Source of the DNA: Corynebacterium pseudodiphtheriticum DSM 44287
GTDB taxonomy: Bacteria > Actinomycetota > Actinomycetes > Mycobacteriales > Mycobacteriaceae
Assembly: GCF_000688415.1 (NCBI RefSeq)
Contig: NZ_JIAH01000005.1
Span: forward strand, 434,001 to 498,000
Reading direction: 5' to 3'
DNA: 64,000 nucleotides
Under the pieces are notes generated by a model. It did not search any database. It saw only the letters and a list, made by a program, of their open reading frames with translations, and had not been told where the DNA came from. The translations under genes and the position numbers were made by a program. Each line of letters opens with the position of its first letter. The stretch's first letter is position 1. Below, piece after piece: positions 25,928 to 35,559 of this stretch.

Positions 25928-27388
25928 CTAGCCCCTCTCAGCTTGTCGACGATTGTTAGCTGCAAGATCTGTGTCCGCCGCATCCTTGTTCGCACGGGTG
26001 CTGCGACCGCCTTCGCCTTCTGCGCCCTCGAATTCTTCAACCAATTCCAGTGACAAACTCGACGGCACGTGCCGCTCCACCTCGTCCACGGTGATGATCA
26101 ATTGGCGGTTCGGTGCGGCATCTGCATCCACCCAGTCCTCGGGCTCTGCATCCAACTCAATGGTGTGAGTTTCGCCTTCTTCGACCAATGAACCCACTTG
26201 TGCAATCAGTAATCCGGCGACGGTCTCGTAGTCGCCTTCCGGTAAGTCGTGCCCGATAGCGCGTTCCACCTCATCCAGTGGGGTATCGCCATCAACGGTC
26301 CAGTGGTCTTCGGCGGTTTCGGTAATCTCTTCAGATTCTTCCAGGTTAACGTCGTGCTCATCTGTGACGTCGCCCAGGATTTCTTCTGCCAGATCTTCCA
26401 GGGTGACGATGCCGACGAAGCCACCGTATTCATCAATCACACAGGCCATTTTCTCGTCGTTTTCCTGTAGCTCGACGACGACGTCGGGAAGCGGCATCAG
26501 CTCCGGAACCACTAGTGATTCGCGCATGAGCTCGGTGGCCAACGTGCTATCAGGTTTGTCGGTCAGCAAAATATCCGTCAGATGCACCACGCCGATCGGG
26601 GTGTGTTCGTCGTCGATGATGGGATAGCGGGTGTGCGCGATTGCCATGAGCTCGCGCAGCTCGCCGAGGGTGGTTTCGGGATCGATGACGTCGACGCGCG
26701 AGCGTGGGATCATGGCGTGCTCGACATCGTGGTCTGGGAAATCCAACAGGCGGTCAAGCACCATGAAGGTCTCGTCGTCGATATCACCGGAATCGTGGGA
26801 GCTTTCCACGATGGATTCGAATTCTTTCGTGGTTGCAGAAGTATCAATATCGGCGACTGGTTCGATACGCAATAGGCGCAGCAACGCGTTGGAAGAAAAA
26901 TCAAAAAATTTGATGAGCGGTCCGAAGATGCGCAGATACCAAGCCGTGGACCGCGACAGGAATAATGCCGATTCCATGGGGGCGGCAATGGTGTAGTTTT
27001 TCGGCAGCAATTCACCGAAGATCATTTGCACGATTGTGGATACCGCCAGGGCCGCTACCGTACTGATGGCCACGGCCGCGGTCACGGATAGCCCGGTGGC
27101 GCTCAGCAAGGTGCCCAGTGATTCACCAACTAGCGGTTCTGCCACATAACCGACCAGCAAGCCAGTGACGGTAATGCCCAGCTGGGCGCCGGATAGCATG
27201 AATGAGGTGCGATTGGTGATCGCCAACGCTCTTTTACTGGCTTCGTCGCCGCGTGCGGCATTGGTGTGCAACTGTGCGCGGTCGACGGACATGAAAGAAA
27301 ACTCTTGGGCCACAAAATAGCCATTGGCCACGATGATGAGAAAAATCACCGCTAAGCCAAGAATGAGGAAGAACACCGCACTTAGCAT
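25928..27388 (-). CDS. CNNM/CorC-type membrane protein with CBS pair and CorC_HlyC domain
   Basis: 486 residues: DUF21 transmembrane domain ([41 protein letters not shown]), two CBS motifs ([19 protein letters not shown]-like [20 protein letters not shown]), the acidic segment [24 protein letters not shown], and a C-terminal CorC_HlyC domain. Often labelled hemolysin, this family acts in divalent cation efflux. The tail after about 455 is charged and low-complexity. It shares an operon with the shorter homologue and is divergent from hemW. Confidence 0.9.
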   Translation of the reverse strand: MLSAVFFLILGLAVIFLIIVANGYFVAQEFSFMSVDRAQLHTNAARGDEASKRALAITNRTSFMLSGAQLGITVTGLLVGYVAEPLVGESLGTLLSATGLSVTAAVAISTVAALAVSTIVQMIFGELLPKNYTIAAPMESALFLSRSTAWYLRIFGPLIKFFDFSSNALLRLLRIEPVADIDTSATTKEFESIVESSHDSGDIDDETFMVLDRLLDFPDHDVEHAMIPRSRVDVIDPETTLGELRELMAIAHTRYPIIDDEHTPIGVVHLTDILLTDKPDSTLATELMRESLVVPELMPLPDVVVELQENDEKMACVIDEYGGFVGIVTLEDLAEEILGDVTDEHDVNLEESEEITETAEDHWTVDGDTPLDEVERAIGHDLPEGDYETVAGLLIAQVGSLVEEGETHTIELDAEPEDWVDADAAPNRQLIITVDEVERHVPSSLSLELVEEFEGAEGEGGRSTRANKDAADTDLAANNRRQAERG

Positions 27389-27543
27389 GATCCCACCACC
27401 TGGGATTTAGCTGGTTTAGATAATTGTTCGTGCGGGACGTCGATACTTCGACTCGGAGGCTCCACCATCATCCTTTCTGCGTGTGGCAATCAGTCCAATA
27501 AATACGACCAGCGTACACCTTGGTTGGCAGCGCAAACAACTAT

Positions 27544-27549
27544 TAGGCT
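27544..27549 (+). promoter_or_regulatory. -10-like box for hemW, leaderless spacing
   Basis: TAGGCT ends 6 nt before the hemW ATG at 27556 and no ribosome site is present between them. Confidence 0.4.
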
Positions 27550-27555
27550 GGTGCT

Positions 27556-28815
27556 ATGCATTCGCAGTCGCCCAGTTCGCCGCCTAGTTCGTTACCTATT
27601 GCCTCGGCCCGTCAGCTGTCTAGTCAGTTGTCCACTCAACTCACCTGTGAGTCTTCTGCACCATTCGGCTTGTACATCCACGTCCCGTTTTGTGCTACGC
27701 GCTGTGGCTATTGCGATTTCAACACCTACACCCCGCGTGAAGCGGGCGGTGCAAACCCAGAAGGTTATTTGGATGCGTTGGATGTCGAGCTAGACCTGGC
27801 CGCCCAGCGCGTTAATCGCCGTGCGGACACAGTTTTTATTGGAGGCGGGACTCCGTCGCTGTTGGGCGCCGATGGGTTGAGCCGAATCTTGACGACGGTG
27901 CGCAACACTTTTGGTCTTGCCGACGGTGCCGAGGTCACCACGGAATCTAACCCGGAATCGACCTCGCCCGAGTTTTTCGCCGGGCTGCGCGAGGCTGGTT
28001 ATACGCGCATTTCCTTGGGCATGCAGTCTGCTTCCCATGAGGTTTTGCAGGTGCTCGAGCGCGCCCATACCCCGGGCCGTGCGTTTGCTGCGGCTCGTGA
28101 GGCGCGGCAGGCTGGTTTTGAGCATGTCAACCTGGACATGATTTATGCGACGCCTACGGAAACCGATGATGATGTTGCCCGCACCTTGGATCGGGTGATC
28201 GAGGCCGATGTGGATCATGTTTCGGCTTATTCGTTGATCGTGGAAGACGGTACTGCGATGGCCCGTAAAGTCCGTCGAGGTGAGATCCCGTCCCCCCAAG
28301 AAGACGTGATGGCTACTCGCTACGAGATGATTGCGCAGCGCCTGGCCGAGGCCGGCTTGGAGTGGTACGAGGTGTCGAACTGGGCGCGACCTGGTGGCGA
28401 GTGTCAGCACAATTTGATTTATTGGCGCGACGGCGACTGGTGGGGAGCAGGCCCGGGTGCGCATTCACACTTGGGCATGCAGCGTTTTTCCAATGTGAAG
28501 CACCCGAACCGATATTCCGCGGTGCTTGCCGACGGCGAGTTGCCGATCAGTCAGGTAGAAGACCTAACCCCGGCTGATCGTCACACGGAGCTGTTGATGT
28601 TGGGCTTGCGACTGCGCGAAGGCATTGACTATTCGGCGGTTGGTGCCGGAGCTGCAGGCGTCGTCCAGAACTTTGTGGACCGTGGCTTGCTGCATTTCCC
28701 GCAGCCAGGGTGTTTGGCGTTGACGGATGCTGGTAGGTTGCTTGCCGACGGAATCATCACGGATATTTTGGTCGCCGAAGATGACACTACAGCGGATAGG
28801 GAAGCGAGGTCCTGA
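27556..28815 (+). CDS. hemW: Heme chaperone HemW (radical SAM, HemN-like)
   Basis: 419 residues. [19 protein letters not shown] carries the CX3CX2C motif that binds the radical-SAM iron-sulfur cluster, preceded by the HemN/HemW start [14 protein letters not shown] and RISLGMQS are further family segments. HemW binds heme and is thought to insert it into respiratory enzymes; older records call it oxygen-independent coproporphyrinogen oxidase. The first 35 residues are a Ser/Pro/Gln-rich extension. Its stop overlaps the hrcA start (TGATG), a pairing conserved in many Gram-positive bacteria. Confidence 0.92.
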   Translation: MHSQSPSSPPSSLPIASARQLSSQLSTQLTCESSAPFGLYIHVPFCATRCGYCDFNTYTPREAGGANPEGYLDALDVELDLAAQRVNRRADTVFIGGGTPSLLGADGLSRILTTVRNTFGLADGAEVTTESNPESTSPEFFAGLREAGYTRISLGMQSASHEVLQVLERAHTPGRAFAAAREARQAGFEHVNLDMIYATPTETDDDVARTLDRVIEADVDHVSAYSLIVEDGTAMARKVRRGEIPSPQEDVMATRYEMIAQRLAEAGLEWYEVSNWARPGGECQHNLIYWRDGDWWGAGPGAHSHLGMQRFSNVKHPNRYSAVLADGELPISQVEDLTPADRHTELLMLGLRLREGIDYSAVGAGAAGVVQNFVDRGLLHFPQPGCLALTDAGRLLADGIITDILVAEDDTTADREARS

Positions 28816-29846
28816 TGGCTGGTACGACAGAAACGCGCCGGGCGGAAGTTCTGCGTGCGATCGTCACGGATTACATCGCGTCCCAGGAGCCTGTGGGATC
28901 CAAAGCACTGGTGGATCGACATCAACTGGGGGTTTCTTCGGCAACAATCCGTAATGACATGGCCGTGCTGGAATCGGAGGGCTTTATTGCCCAGCAGCAT
29001 GCGTCGTCCGGAAGGGTGCCGACGGAGAAAGGCTACCGACGCTTCGTTGATGGTTTAGGTGAGGTCAAGCCGATGTCGGAGGCGGAAAAGCGCGCGATTC
29101 GTAGCTTCCTCGAAGACGGCGTTGACCTGGAAGATGTGCTGCGGCGCTCGGTGCGGTTGTTGGCGCAGCTGACCCGGCAAGCGGCGGTGGTGCAGTTGCC
29201 GACGCTGAATGTTTCGCACGTCAAGCACGTGGAGGTTGTGGATCTGACGCCGATGCGCTTGTTGTTGGTGTTGATTACGGATACTGGCCGGGTTGACCAG
29301 CGCAACGTGGAGTTGGATGCCCCGATCGGGGAGGCTGAAGTACACGAATTACGGCAACTTTTGAACCGTGCGCTGGCACGGGTGCCGGTAGGGCAGGCGG
29401 CAAACCGGGTGGCTGATTTGTTGGAGCATTCCCCGGCGGATTTGCGCCACCACATGATCCGCGTGGCCACGGTGTTGATAGAAACTTTGGTGGATCAGCC
29501 TAATGATCGTTTGCTGATGGCGGGTGCGTCGAACCTGACTCGGGGCGGTAGGGATTTCCCGCAGGGGCTGCCGCAGATCATTGACGCACTGGAAGAACAA
29601 GTGGTGATGTTTAAGCTGTTAGCGAACGTGCCACAGCTGGGGAACGTCGATGTGCTCATTGGTCGCGAAAATGAGGACGAAGAACTGCAGCAGGCGTCGA
29701 TCGTTACCGCTGGTTATGGCAATGAATCCGCCACACTCGGCGGGCTTGGTGTGGTGGGCCCCACATTTATGGATTACTCGGGAACAATTTCTTCGGTTCG
29801 TGCTGTTGCACGGTATGTCAGCCAGATTCTGGCAGGCACGAATTAG
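28815..29846 (+). CDS. hrcA: Heat-inducible transcription repressor HrcA
   Basis: 343 residues. An N-terminal winged helix ([45 protein letters not shown]) is followed by the HrcA dimer/inducer domain. HrcA represses chaperone genes by binding CIRCE operators and is kept active by GroEL. It is coupled to hemW and lies 133 nt before dnaJ2. I saw no CIRCE palindrome (TTAGCACTC-N9-GAGTGCTAA) in this window, so its targets lie elsewhere. Confidence 0.95.
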   Translation: MAGTTETRRAEVLRAIVTDYIASQEPVGSKALVDRHQLGVSSATIRNDMAVLESEGFIAQQHASSGRVPTEKGYRRFVDGLGEVKPMSEAEKRAIRSFLEDGVDLEDVLRRSVRLLAQLTRQAAVVQLPTLNVSHVKHVEVVDLTPMRLLLVLITDTGRVDQRNVELDAPIGEAEVHELRQLLNRALARVPVGQAANRVADLLEHSPADLRHHMIRVATVLIETLVDQPNDRLLMAGASNLTRGGRDFPQGLPQIIDALEEQVVMFKLLANVPQLGNVDVLIGRENEDEELQQASIVTAGYGNESATLGGLGVVGPTFMDYSGTISSVRAVARYVSQILAGTN

Positions 29847-29978
29847 CCTGTAGGCTGGTAGATCGATTAATGCACAAAGATGCATGTGCATGTGCAGTTG
29901 CAGATGCAGCGAGAAGCAGGTGCAGCGACAAAACAGAAAACCCTATAAACCAACTGACCCGAAGGAATCGATACAACA

Positions 29979-31124
29979 GTGGCTCGTGACTATTACGGAA
30001 TTTTGGGAGTATCCAAAGACGCCAGCGAGGCGGAGATTAAAAAGGCGTACCGCAAACTCGCCCGTAAATATCACCCGGATGTGAACCCGTCCGATGAGGC
30101 CGCCTCGAAGTTTTCCGAAGCGACCGACGCTCACGACGTTTTGATGGATCCAAAGAAGCGCAAGATCGTCGACATGGGTGGCGATCCCATGGAGCAAGGA
30201 GGCGGAGCCGGGGGTGGTGGTGGCTTCGGCGGCGCCGGCGGCTTTGGCGATATCTTTGAAGCCTTCTTTGGCGGCGGTGCCGGGGGCGGTTCCCGTGGCC
30301 CGCGTTCGCGTGTGCAGCCGGGTAACGACGCGCTGCTGCGTACCTCGATCACGCTCAACCAGGCCTATACAGGCATGAAAAAACAAGTCACCGTGGACAC
30401 CGCGGTGTTGTGTGATCGGTGCACCGGTTCCGGCTCGGCTGATGGTGAGAAGCCAGTGACCTGCGAGGTATGTAATGGTGCTGGTGAGATTCAGGAGATG
30501 CAACGCAGCTTCTTAGGCAATGTGATGACCACGCGTGCCTGCCACAACTGCCAGGGCTTTGGTGAAGTTATCAAGGATCCGTGCAATCACTGCGGCGGTG
30601 ATGGCCGCGTGAAGAAGCGCCGTGATCTGACCATCAATATTCCGAAGGGCATCGACGACGGCATGCGCATCCGTATGGCAAGCCAGGGTGAAGTTGGTCA
30701 CGGTGGTGGCCCCGCTGGTGACTTGTATGTGGAAGTCCGGGTGAAAAAGCACGATATCTTCACCCGCGATGCCGATACGCTGCACCTGTCCATCATCGTG
30801 CCGATGGTCGATGCTGCATTGGGCACCACCTGCAATGTGGAAGGCCTGGACGGTGAAGCGATCGAATTTGAGATCGCAGCCGGAACTCAGCCGGGTGGCC
30901 AGATTGTGAAGGAAGGCAAGGGCATGCCGCGCGTGCGGACCGACGGGCAAGGCAAGATGATTGCCCATGTTGACGTCGCCGTGCCGACGGACCTGGACAA
31001 AAAGACCCGCCAGTTGCTGGAGGAAGTCCGCGACAAGCGCGAGGAATCTTCGCGTGTGAATTCCGAAGCCGACGGCCATTCGGACGGATTGTTCAGCCGG
31101 TTGCGTGGACGCTTCGGATTTTAA
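29979..31124 (+). CDS. dnaJ2: Chaperone DnaJ (DnaJ2)
   Basis: 381 residues from GTG 29979. The J domain ([24 protein letters not shown] ends near residue 25; HPD at about 33-35) is followed by a Gly-rich linker (about 66-105), a zinc-binding region with four CxxCxGxG-like repeats ([32 protein letters not shown]) and the C-terminal substrate-binding domains. It stimulates DnaK. The gene follows hrcA directly, as the second dnaJ copy does in other corynebacteria. The 132-nt gap before it contains a TGCATG/TGCAG-rich stretch (29870-29930). Confidence 0.95.
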   Translation: MARDYYGILGVSKDASEAEIKKAYRKLARKYHPDVNPSDEAASKFSEATDAHDVLMDPKKRKIVDMGGDPMEQGGGAGGGGGFGGAGGFGDIFEAFFGGGAGGGSRGPRSRVQPGNDALLRTSITLNQAYTGMKKQVTVDTAVLCDRCTGSGSADGEKPVTCEVCNGAGEIQEMQRSFLGNVMTTRACHNCQGFGEVIKDPCNHCGGDGRVKKRRDLTINIPKGIDDGMRIRMASQGEVGHGGGPAGDLYVEVRVKKHDIFTRDADTLHLSIIVPMVDAALGTTCNVEGLDGEAIEFEIAAGTQPGGQIVKEGKGMPRVRTDGQGKMIAHVDVAVPTDLDKKTRQLLEEVRDKREESSRVNSEADGHSDGLFSRLRGRFGF

Positions 31125-31154
31125 GTTCGGCTTCTAGCGCACAAGGTTTTTGCC

Positions 31155-31895
31155 ATGTCACTCCCGGTATTTTTTGCTTCCGCGCCGTTGCCACAGGTCG
31201 GTGAAGCCACGGAGCTCACTGGGCCAGAGGCCCGCCACGCCGTCACGGTCAAGCGTATCGGGCCTGGTGAGCGTATACAGCTGATTGATGGCGCGGGCCG
31301 CTGGGCCGAAATTGAGGTCACCGAAACAGTCGGCAAAGATCACCTGACTGGCGTGGTACTGACCGCTGGCGAATGTGAGCGCCCGGAACCCTACGTCATC
31401 GTCGTACAAGCAATCCCGAAGGCCGAGCGCAGTGAGCTAGCCGTGGACTTGGCGACGCAAGCCGGGGCCGACGAGATCATCCCGTGGCAAGCCGCCCGCT
31501 GTATTGCGAAGTGGCAGGGCGCGAAACGCAGCAAAGGTGTGCAGAAATGGCAGTCCGCGGCGGCTGCGGCGGCGAAACAATCGCGCCGGGTGACAGTGCC
31601 GGAAGTCTGGGAGCCGGTGAGCACCGCGCAGCTCGCGCAGCTGATCGACGGACACACCGCCGTCGTTTTGCACGAGGAAGCCAGCCAGCCGCTAGCCCAG
31701 CTGGCTCCAGAGTTTTCCGGGACGGTGTTTCTTATCGTCGGGCCAGAAGGCGGCATCGGCGATGACGAAGTAGCACTACTGCGCAGCGCCGGTGCGCAGC
31801 CAGTGGTTCTGGGGCCACAGGTGTTGCGCACGGCTTCTGCGGCGATGGTTGCGTTGTCCGTCATCGGTGCAGCCACTAGCCGCTGGGGTGGGTAA
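31155..31895 (+). CDS. rsmE: 16S rRNA m3U1498 methyltransferase RsmE
   Basis: 246 residues of the SPOUT family. An N-terminal PUA-like part includes GPEARHAVTVKRIGPGE; the knot region has LIVGPEGGIGDDE and the closing LGPQVLRTASAAMVAL, the S-adenosylmethionine-binding trefoil. It methylates U1498 in 16S rRNA. It follows dnaJ2 by 30 nt in the usual order. The gene after it in this window (dipZ) is on the other strand. Confidence 0.93.
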   Translation: MSLPVFFASAPLPQVGEATELTGPEARHAVTVKRIGPGERIQLIDGAGRWAEIEVTETVGKDHLTGVVLTAGECERPEPYVIVVQAIPKAERSELAVDLATQAGADEIIPWQAARCIAKWQGAKRSKGVQKWQSAAAAAAKQSRRVTVPEVWEPVSTAQLAQLIDGHTAVVLHEEASQPLAQLAPEFSGTVFLIVGPEGGIGDDEVALLRSAGAQPVVLGPQVLRTASAAMVALSVIGAATSRWGG

Positions 31896-31904
31896 CCCAT
31901 GCGC

Positions 31905-31945
31905 TTATGAATTCTTATGAACTTTATGAAGTTTATGAATTTATG
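31905..31945. repeat. TTATGAA tandem repeat
   Basis: Four to five degenerate copies of a 7-9-bp TTATGAA unit (TTATGAATTC, TTATGAACT, TTATGAAGT, TTATGAAT) fill the gap after rsmE and before the end of dipZ. Confidence 0.7.
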
Positions 31946-31993
31946 CGCTGAAGTGGGGAAACGGTGGCGAACAAGTGTTCGTGTGTCGCCAAA

Positions 31994-33610
31994 CTATCCA
32001 AAAGTAAACGAATACAAGCTCAAACCGGGCGAGACCTCGACCTCCAGGATTCCTGCTTGTGCTTGGTCGGATTCCAGAAGATTTACTGTTCCGTCGTCGG
32101 TAACAGTGAACTCTTTCCCGTTGGCCTTGATGGTGCCCGTGCCAGACACCACTGCCTGCACCAAAGCTGCGCGGTAATTCAGTCGGATCTTGGCGTTGTC
32201 ACCTGCCGTGATGTTTTCTCGGTCGATGGTCCAGTCGCCTTCCAAGGTGTATTGACCGATCTCCGGTTCTGGTCCAGACAAGGTGCCGGACTTGTAGGCC
32301 GAGTTGGCGTAGTAACGGGCACGCTGGCTGCCCAAATAGGTTTCTGGGTTGCGTTGCTGGGTGGTTTCGTCGTCGGAATCTTCCAGTGGGGCAGGAAGCT
32401 CCACCGATGGATCACGCTTCTGTAGTAATTCGCGCACGAGCTGCTCAGTGCGGGCGTAGGCACCCTCACCTTCGTGGATTTCCCGTACGGTGCCCTCAGC
32501 GTCGACAAGATAATGCGCTGGCCAATAATGGTTGTTGAAGGCCTTCCAGGTCGCGAAAGAATTGTCTTGGGCGACGGGGTAGTTGATGTTTTGCTCGGAA
32601 ACCGCCTGGCGCACATTCGCGGTTTCCCGCTCGAAGGCATATTCCGGGGAGTGCACACCGATGACGGTGAAACCATAGTCGCGGTAGTGATCATAAAGTT
32701 TAGTGATGTGGGTGTTTGCTCGCTGGCAGTTGATGCAGGCATAAGCCCAGAAATCGATCAACGTGACATCACCAGAGGTACGCGGGTCGACGGGGGCGTC
32801 CGTGTTCATCCAGTTTTCCAGACCCACCAGCTCCGGGACGGTGCCGCAATTGCCAAGCTCACCGTTGCCGCGGCAATCTTCTAGTGAATCTGAACCCTCA
32901 TTTTGTTGTGCCAGTTGTGCGGTGACCGTCTTTTCGGCATCGCCAGTCCAGTTAGGAAGCTTTTGTTGAATCCAGGCCGGTGCGCCCAGTGCCAGGGCAC
33001 CGGCCATGGTGATGACGATGACGCCAGCGGTCGCGCGGAAGATGCGTTGACGCGACTGGAAGAAATCTACGCGCTTGCCCACTTGCTGGCCGCCCAGAGC
33101 GAAAGCCAACAGCGGGATGGCTACGCCAATGGCGAAAGAAACACACAGCACAGCGATGCGGGCATCGATTTCGCCCGTAGCACCCGCCACGGTGATTGCA
33201 GCCAATACTGGACCGGCGCAGGGCACAAAGACCACGCCCATCGCCAGGCCGACGGCGAACCCACCCTTATCGCGGGCGCGGGCCTGCAACTTGTGCGCCC
33301 GCGGCAGGAACTGGAACGGCCATTCCAATAGTTCCTGTAGCTTCGGGAAGATCATGCCCAAGCCGACGAGCACGAGTAGGGCGATGCCGAGCTTCCACAA
33401 GATATCCGCGGGTAATCCCAGGGCGTTGAGCAACGTGGTGGCAAAAAGCGTGACGACGGTAAAGCTGGTGACCAAACCGCCGATAACCAGCCATGGTCGA
33501 GATTTGGAGCCTTGGGATACCGCCAGCACAAGCGGCAGGATGGGCAATATACACGGTGAAATACCGGTGATTAGGCCACCGATAAAACCGATGGCGATGG
33601 TACTGAGCAT
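31994..33610 (-). CDS. dipZ: DipZ-type thiol-disulfide membrane protein (CcdA-thioredoxin fusion)
   Basis: 538 residues from ATG 33610, which has AAAGG at the right distance; an upstream ATG (33646) lacks one. Residues 1-240 are a CcdA-like membrane domain with the paired cysteines GISPCILPILPL and VFVPCAGPV. Residues about 280-400 are an exported thioredoxin-like domain with the active site ACINCQRA (CxxC). The last 130 residues match the extra C-terminal domain of mycobacterial DipZ (YLGSQRARYYAN). It passes electrons from the cytoplasm to extracytoplasmic thiol proteins. In Mycobacterium tuberculosis dipZ belongs to the SigK regulon, and here a SigK-like factor is encoded across the divergent gap. 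Confidence 0.93.
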   Translation of the reverse strand: MLSTIAIGFIGGLITGISPCILPILPLVLAVSQGSKSRPWLVIGGLVTSFTVVTLFATTLLNALGLPADILWKLGIALLVLVGLGMIFPKLQELLEWPFQFLPRAHKLQARARDKGGFAVGLAMGVVFVPCAGPVLAAITVAGATGEIDARIAVLCVSFAIGVAIPLLAFALGGQQVGKRVDFFQSRQRIFRATAGVIVITMAGALALGAPAWIQQKLPNWTGDAEKTVTAQLAQQNEGSDSLEDCRGNGELGNCGTVPELVGLENWMNTDAPVDPRTSGDVTLIDFWAYACINCQRANTHITKLYDHYRDYGFTVIGVHSPEYAFERETANVRQAVSEQNINYPVAQDNSFATWKAFNNHYWPAHYLVDAEGTVREIHEGEGAYARTEQLVRELLQKRDPSVELPAPLEDSDDETTQQRNPETYLGSQRARYYANSAYKSGTLSGPEPEIGQYTLEGDWTIDRENITAGDNAKIRLNYRAALVQAVVSGTGTIKANGKEFTVTDDGTVNLLESDQAQAGILEVEVSPGLSLYSFTFG

Positions 33611-33784
33611 GATTGTGCAGCCTTTCTCAATGGGGTACTCGCGCATTGGCGTCTGCGTAATACGTGCGAGCCCGCAATTTCTCGGTCATTGTCTAATCCG
33701 GAGCGAAGCGCTGGAGCGGATTGGTCTTTGGTGGTGTTGATCGTGTGATAAAAATTTTTTATTTTTTCCAATCCGGTCAGGCAG

Positions 33785-33830
33785 GTGGTTTCGCAGTAGT
33801 AGTTGAAGGCAGAAAAACTGCTGAAACCAC
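33785..33830 (+). promoter_or_regulatory. Leader hairpin of the MxxDK lipoprotein mRNA
   Basis: GTGGTTTCGCAGT (33785-33797) pairs with 33817-33830 (13 bp with one bulged T at 33822). It ends 8 nt before the GAGGAG ribosome site (33838 on) of the lipoprotein gene, so it could affect mRNA stability or initiation. An A/T-rich tract (33748-33772) just upstream may hold the promoter. Confidence 0.45.
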
Positions 33831-33849
33831 TAGCTTTGAGGAGAACCCA

Positions 33850-34161
33850 ATGCCTGCACATACTTCGATGAAGAAATTTTTAATCACCGTCGCTGCTGTT
33901 GCGATGAGTACGGTGGGCCTGGCTGCGTGCAGTAATGATTCTGCTGAGACTCCGACGAAGTCCTCAGAAACGAGCACTGAGATGACTTCAGAAAAGATGA
34001 GCTCAGAAAAGATGAGCGATGAGAAAATGTCTGACGATAAGATGCAGCACGACAAAATGGAAGGTGATTCCATGATGGGCGGTGACGGTGACAAGATGGA
34101 GCACGACAAGATGACTGGCGACAGCGACAAGATGGAGCACGATGACAAGATGAGCCAGTAG
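33850..34161 (+). CDS. Met/Asp/Lys pentapeptide-repeat lipoprotein
   Basis: 103 residues. GAGGAG precedes ATG 33850. A signal peptide ends in the lipobox VGLAAC. The mature part is almost entirely repeats of a KMxxD/E type pentapeptide (SEKMSSEKMSDEKMSDDKM and later DKMEHDKM), with added His. It resembles the MXKDX pentapeptide-repeat proteins. Regular Met, His and Asp suggest metal binding (Cu or Mn) at the surface, but this is inference. It sits 11 nt before the sigma factor gene, in the position mpt70/mpt83 targets would have in a SigK regulon. Confidence 0.8.
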   Translation: MPAHTSMKKFLITVAAVAMSTVGLAACSNDSAETPTKSSETSTEMTSEKMSSEKMSDEKMSDDKMQHDKMEGDSMMGGDGDKMEHDKMTGDSDKMEHDDKMSQ

Positions 34162-34172
34162 TATGTAATGCT

Positions 34173-34754
34173 GTGTCTAGTTGCAGCCCCGAAGAGCATG
34201 CTCGCCTCGACTCGCTCGTTGCGGGCGTGGCCAGCGGGGATCAGCATGCCTTTGCACAGCTTTATGATGCGCTTTCGCCGTTGGCCTTCGGTGTGATCAT
34301 CCAGGTTTTGGGGGATAACTCGCTGGCAGAAGAAGTGCTTCAGGAAGTGTTCGTGGAAGTCTGGAATAAAGCAGATAGCTTTGATCCAGAGCGTGGTCAT
34401 GCTCGCACGTGGGTGGGCCGGATTGCACATTCTCGCGGAATCGACAGATTACGCGCTCATAATGCTAGTGTTCGACGCGATGACGCCGAGTTTGTGCTTG
34501 GCGAGCGCATCCGAAGCATCGATGTGGAAAACGAAGCACTCGCCAATGTGGAAGGCAAGCGCCTGAGAGCAGCCGTCGACACGATTGGGGAGCCGCACCG
34601 CACGGCCGTGTTGCTGACCTTTTTCGACGGGCTTAGTCACGCGGAACTGGCAGAAACCACCAATGTTCCATTGGGCACCGCCAAAACGCGGGTGCGTGAT
34701 GGAGTACGCAAATTAGCAGCTGTCTGGGGAAGGGGTGAAGCCCACCATGAGTGA
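34173..34754 (+). CDS. sigK: ECF sigma factor, SigK-like
   Basis: 193 residues from GTG 34173. The region-2 core (AFAQLYDALSPLAFG, EEVLQEVFVEVW, HARTWVGRIAHSRGIDRLR) and region-4 helix-turn-helix (LTFFDGLSHAELAETTNVPLGTAKTRVRDGV, cited in parts) are complete. It directs RNA polymerase to a specific stress regulon. The anti-sigma gene overlaps its end by 8 nt, and the divergent dipZ together with the RskA-type anti-sigma point to SigK rather than SigL, SigM or SigE. No matching promoter pair was identified with certainty. Confidence 0.85.
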   Translation: MSSCSPEEHARLDSLVAGVASGDQHAFAQLYDALSPLAFGVIIQVLGDNSLAEEVLQEVFVEVWNKADSFDPERGHARTWVGRIAHSRGIDRLRAHNASVRRDDAEFVLGERIRSIDVENEALANVEGKRLRAAVDTIGEPHRTAVLLTFFDGLSHAELAETTNVPLGTAKTRVRDGVRKLAAVWGRGEAHHE

Positions 34755-35475
34755 TCGCACCGTGAATAACACGGATGAATTCGATGATGAGACTTTCGAG
34801 TCCTTTCTCGACGCTGTCCCGGAACATACCCCACCGCCGGAAATAAAAAACCAGCTGCTGGCGAAACTTGGCCATTCGAATGCGGAAACAACCAACGTGG
34901 TGCCGTTGCACGCACGGACACAACCAGCGCAAACAGTGCAGAACCGTGGCCGCACCGCTTCGGAGACGTCGAGAAAACCCTGGGCGGTACTTGCCGGGGT
35001 CGCGGCCGCGGCACTGCTGGTGGGTATTACGGTGCTTACCCCCGTGCTCAACAACACTGCGGATGATGCTGGTGAGGGCGCCATTGTTGCGGAAGAAACT
35101 CAAACCACGCGCGACGTACCGTCGACGGATGGGCATGAGCAGATGCATGAGATCATGTCCGCTGCAGACATGGTCAGTGGTGCCACTACTGCGGAGGGAG
35201 CACGTCTAAAAATTGTTTCTTCCAATGAGGTGGGCAAAGCCGGTGCGATGGTGGATGGCCAGCCGGAACTTGCCGACGGCATGGGCGCGCAAGTTTGGGC
35301 CGTCGACAAGCATGGGGTGGTTCGTTCTGCCGGCGTTATCGGCCAGGATCCACACCAGGATGTATGGATGCCGTTCGACGCCGCAGCGCACAAGGTTATG
35401 ATCACTGAAGAGCCTGCTGCTGGTAGCGCTAGCCCGAGCGGGCGGATGCTTGCCGAAGTTGAGTTGGAAGCCTAA
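34747..35475 (+). CDS. rskA: Anti-sigma-K factor, RskA-like
   Basis: 242 residues from ATG 34747 (GGGGTG upstream; overlap ATGAGTGA with sigK). Residues 1-80 are a cytoplasmic sigma-binding part without a zinc motif. One membrane helix follows (WAVLAGVAAAALLVGITVL), then an extracytoplasmic domain ending in ITEEPAAGSASPSGRMLAEV, the hallmark end of the RskA domain. RskA holds SigK inactive at the membrane and is released by redox-sensitive proteolysis in mycobacteria. Confidence 0.85.
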   Translation: MSDRTVNNTDEFDDETFESFLDAVPEHTPPPEIKNQLLAKLGHSNAETTNVVPLHARTQPAQTVQNRGRTASETSRKPWAVLAGVAAAALLVGITVLTPVLNNTADDAGEGAIVAEETQTTRDVPSTDGHEQMHEIMSAADMVSGATTAEGARLKIVSSNEVGKAGAMVDGQPELADGMGAQVWAVDKHGVVRSAGVIGQDPHQDVWMPFDAAAHKVMITEEPAAGSASPSGRMLAEVELEA

Positions 35476-35547
35476 ACCCGGAACCGGAAAGCGCACAAGC
35501 AGAGAGCACAGAAGTGGAAAACTTCGTGGAAAACTCGTTGCAATTGG

Positions 35548-35553
35548 TAGGCT
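35548..35553 (+). promoter_or_regulatory. -10-like box for phoH, leaderless spacing
   Basis: TAGGCT ends 6 nt before the GTG at 35560; no ribosome site lies between. Confidence 0.4.
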
Positions 35554-35559
35554 AGCGAC

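Noticed and set aside
28800..29978. CIRCE operator near hrcA
   Set aside because: No TTAGCACTC-N9-GAGTGCTAA-like palindrome was found.
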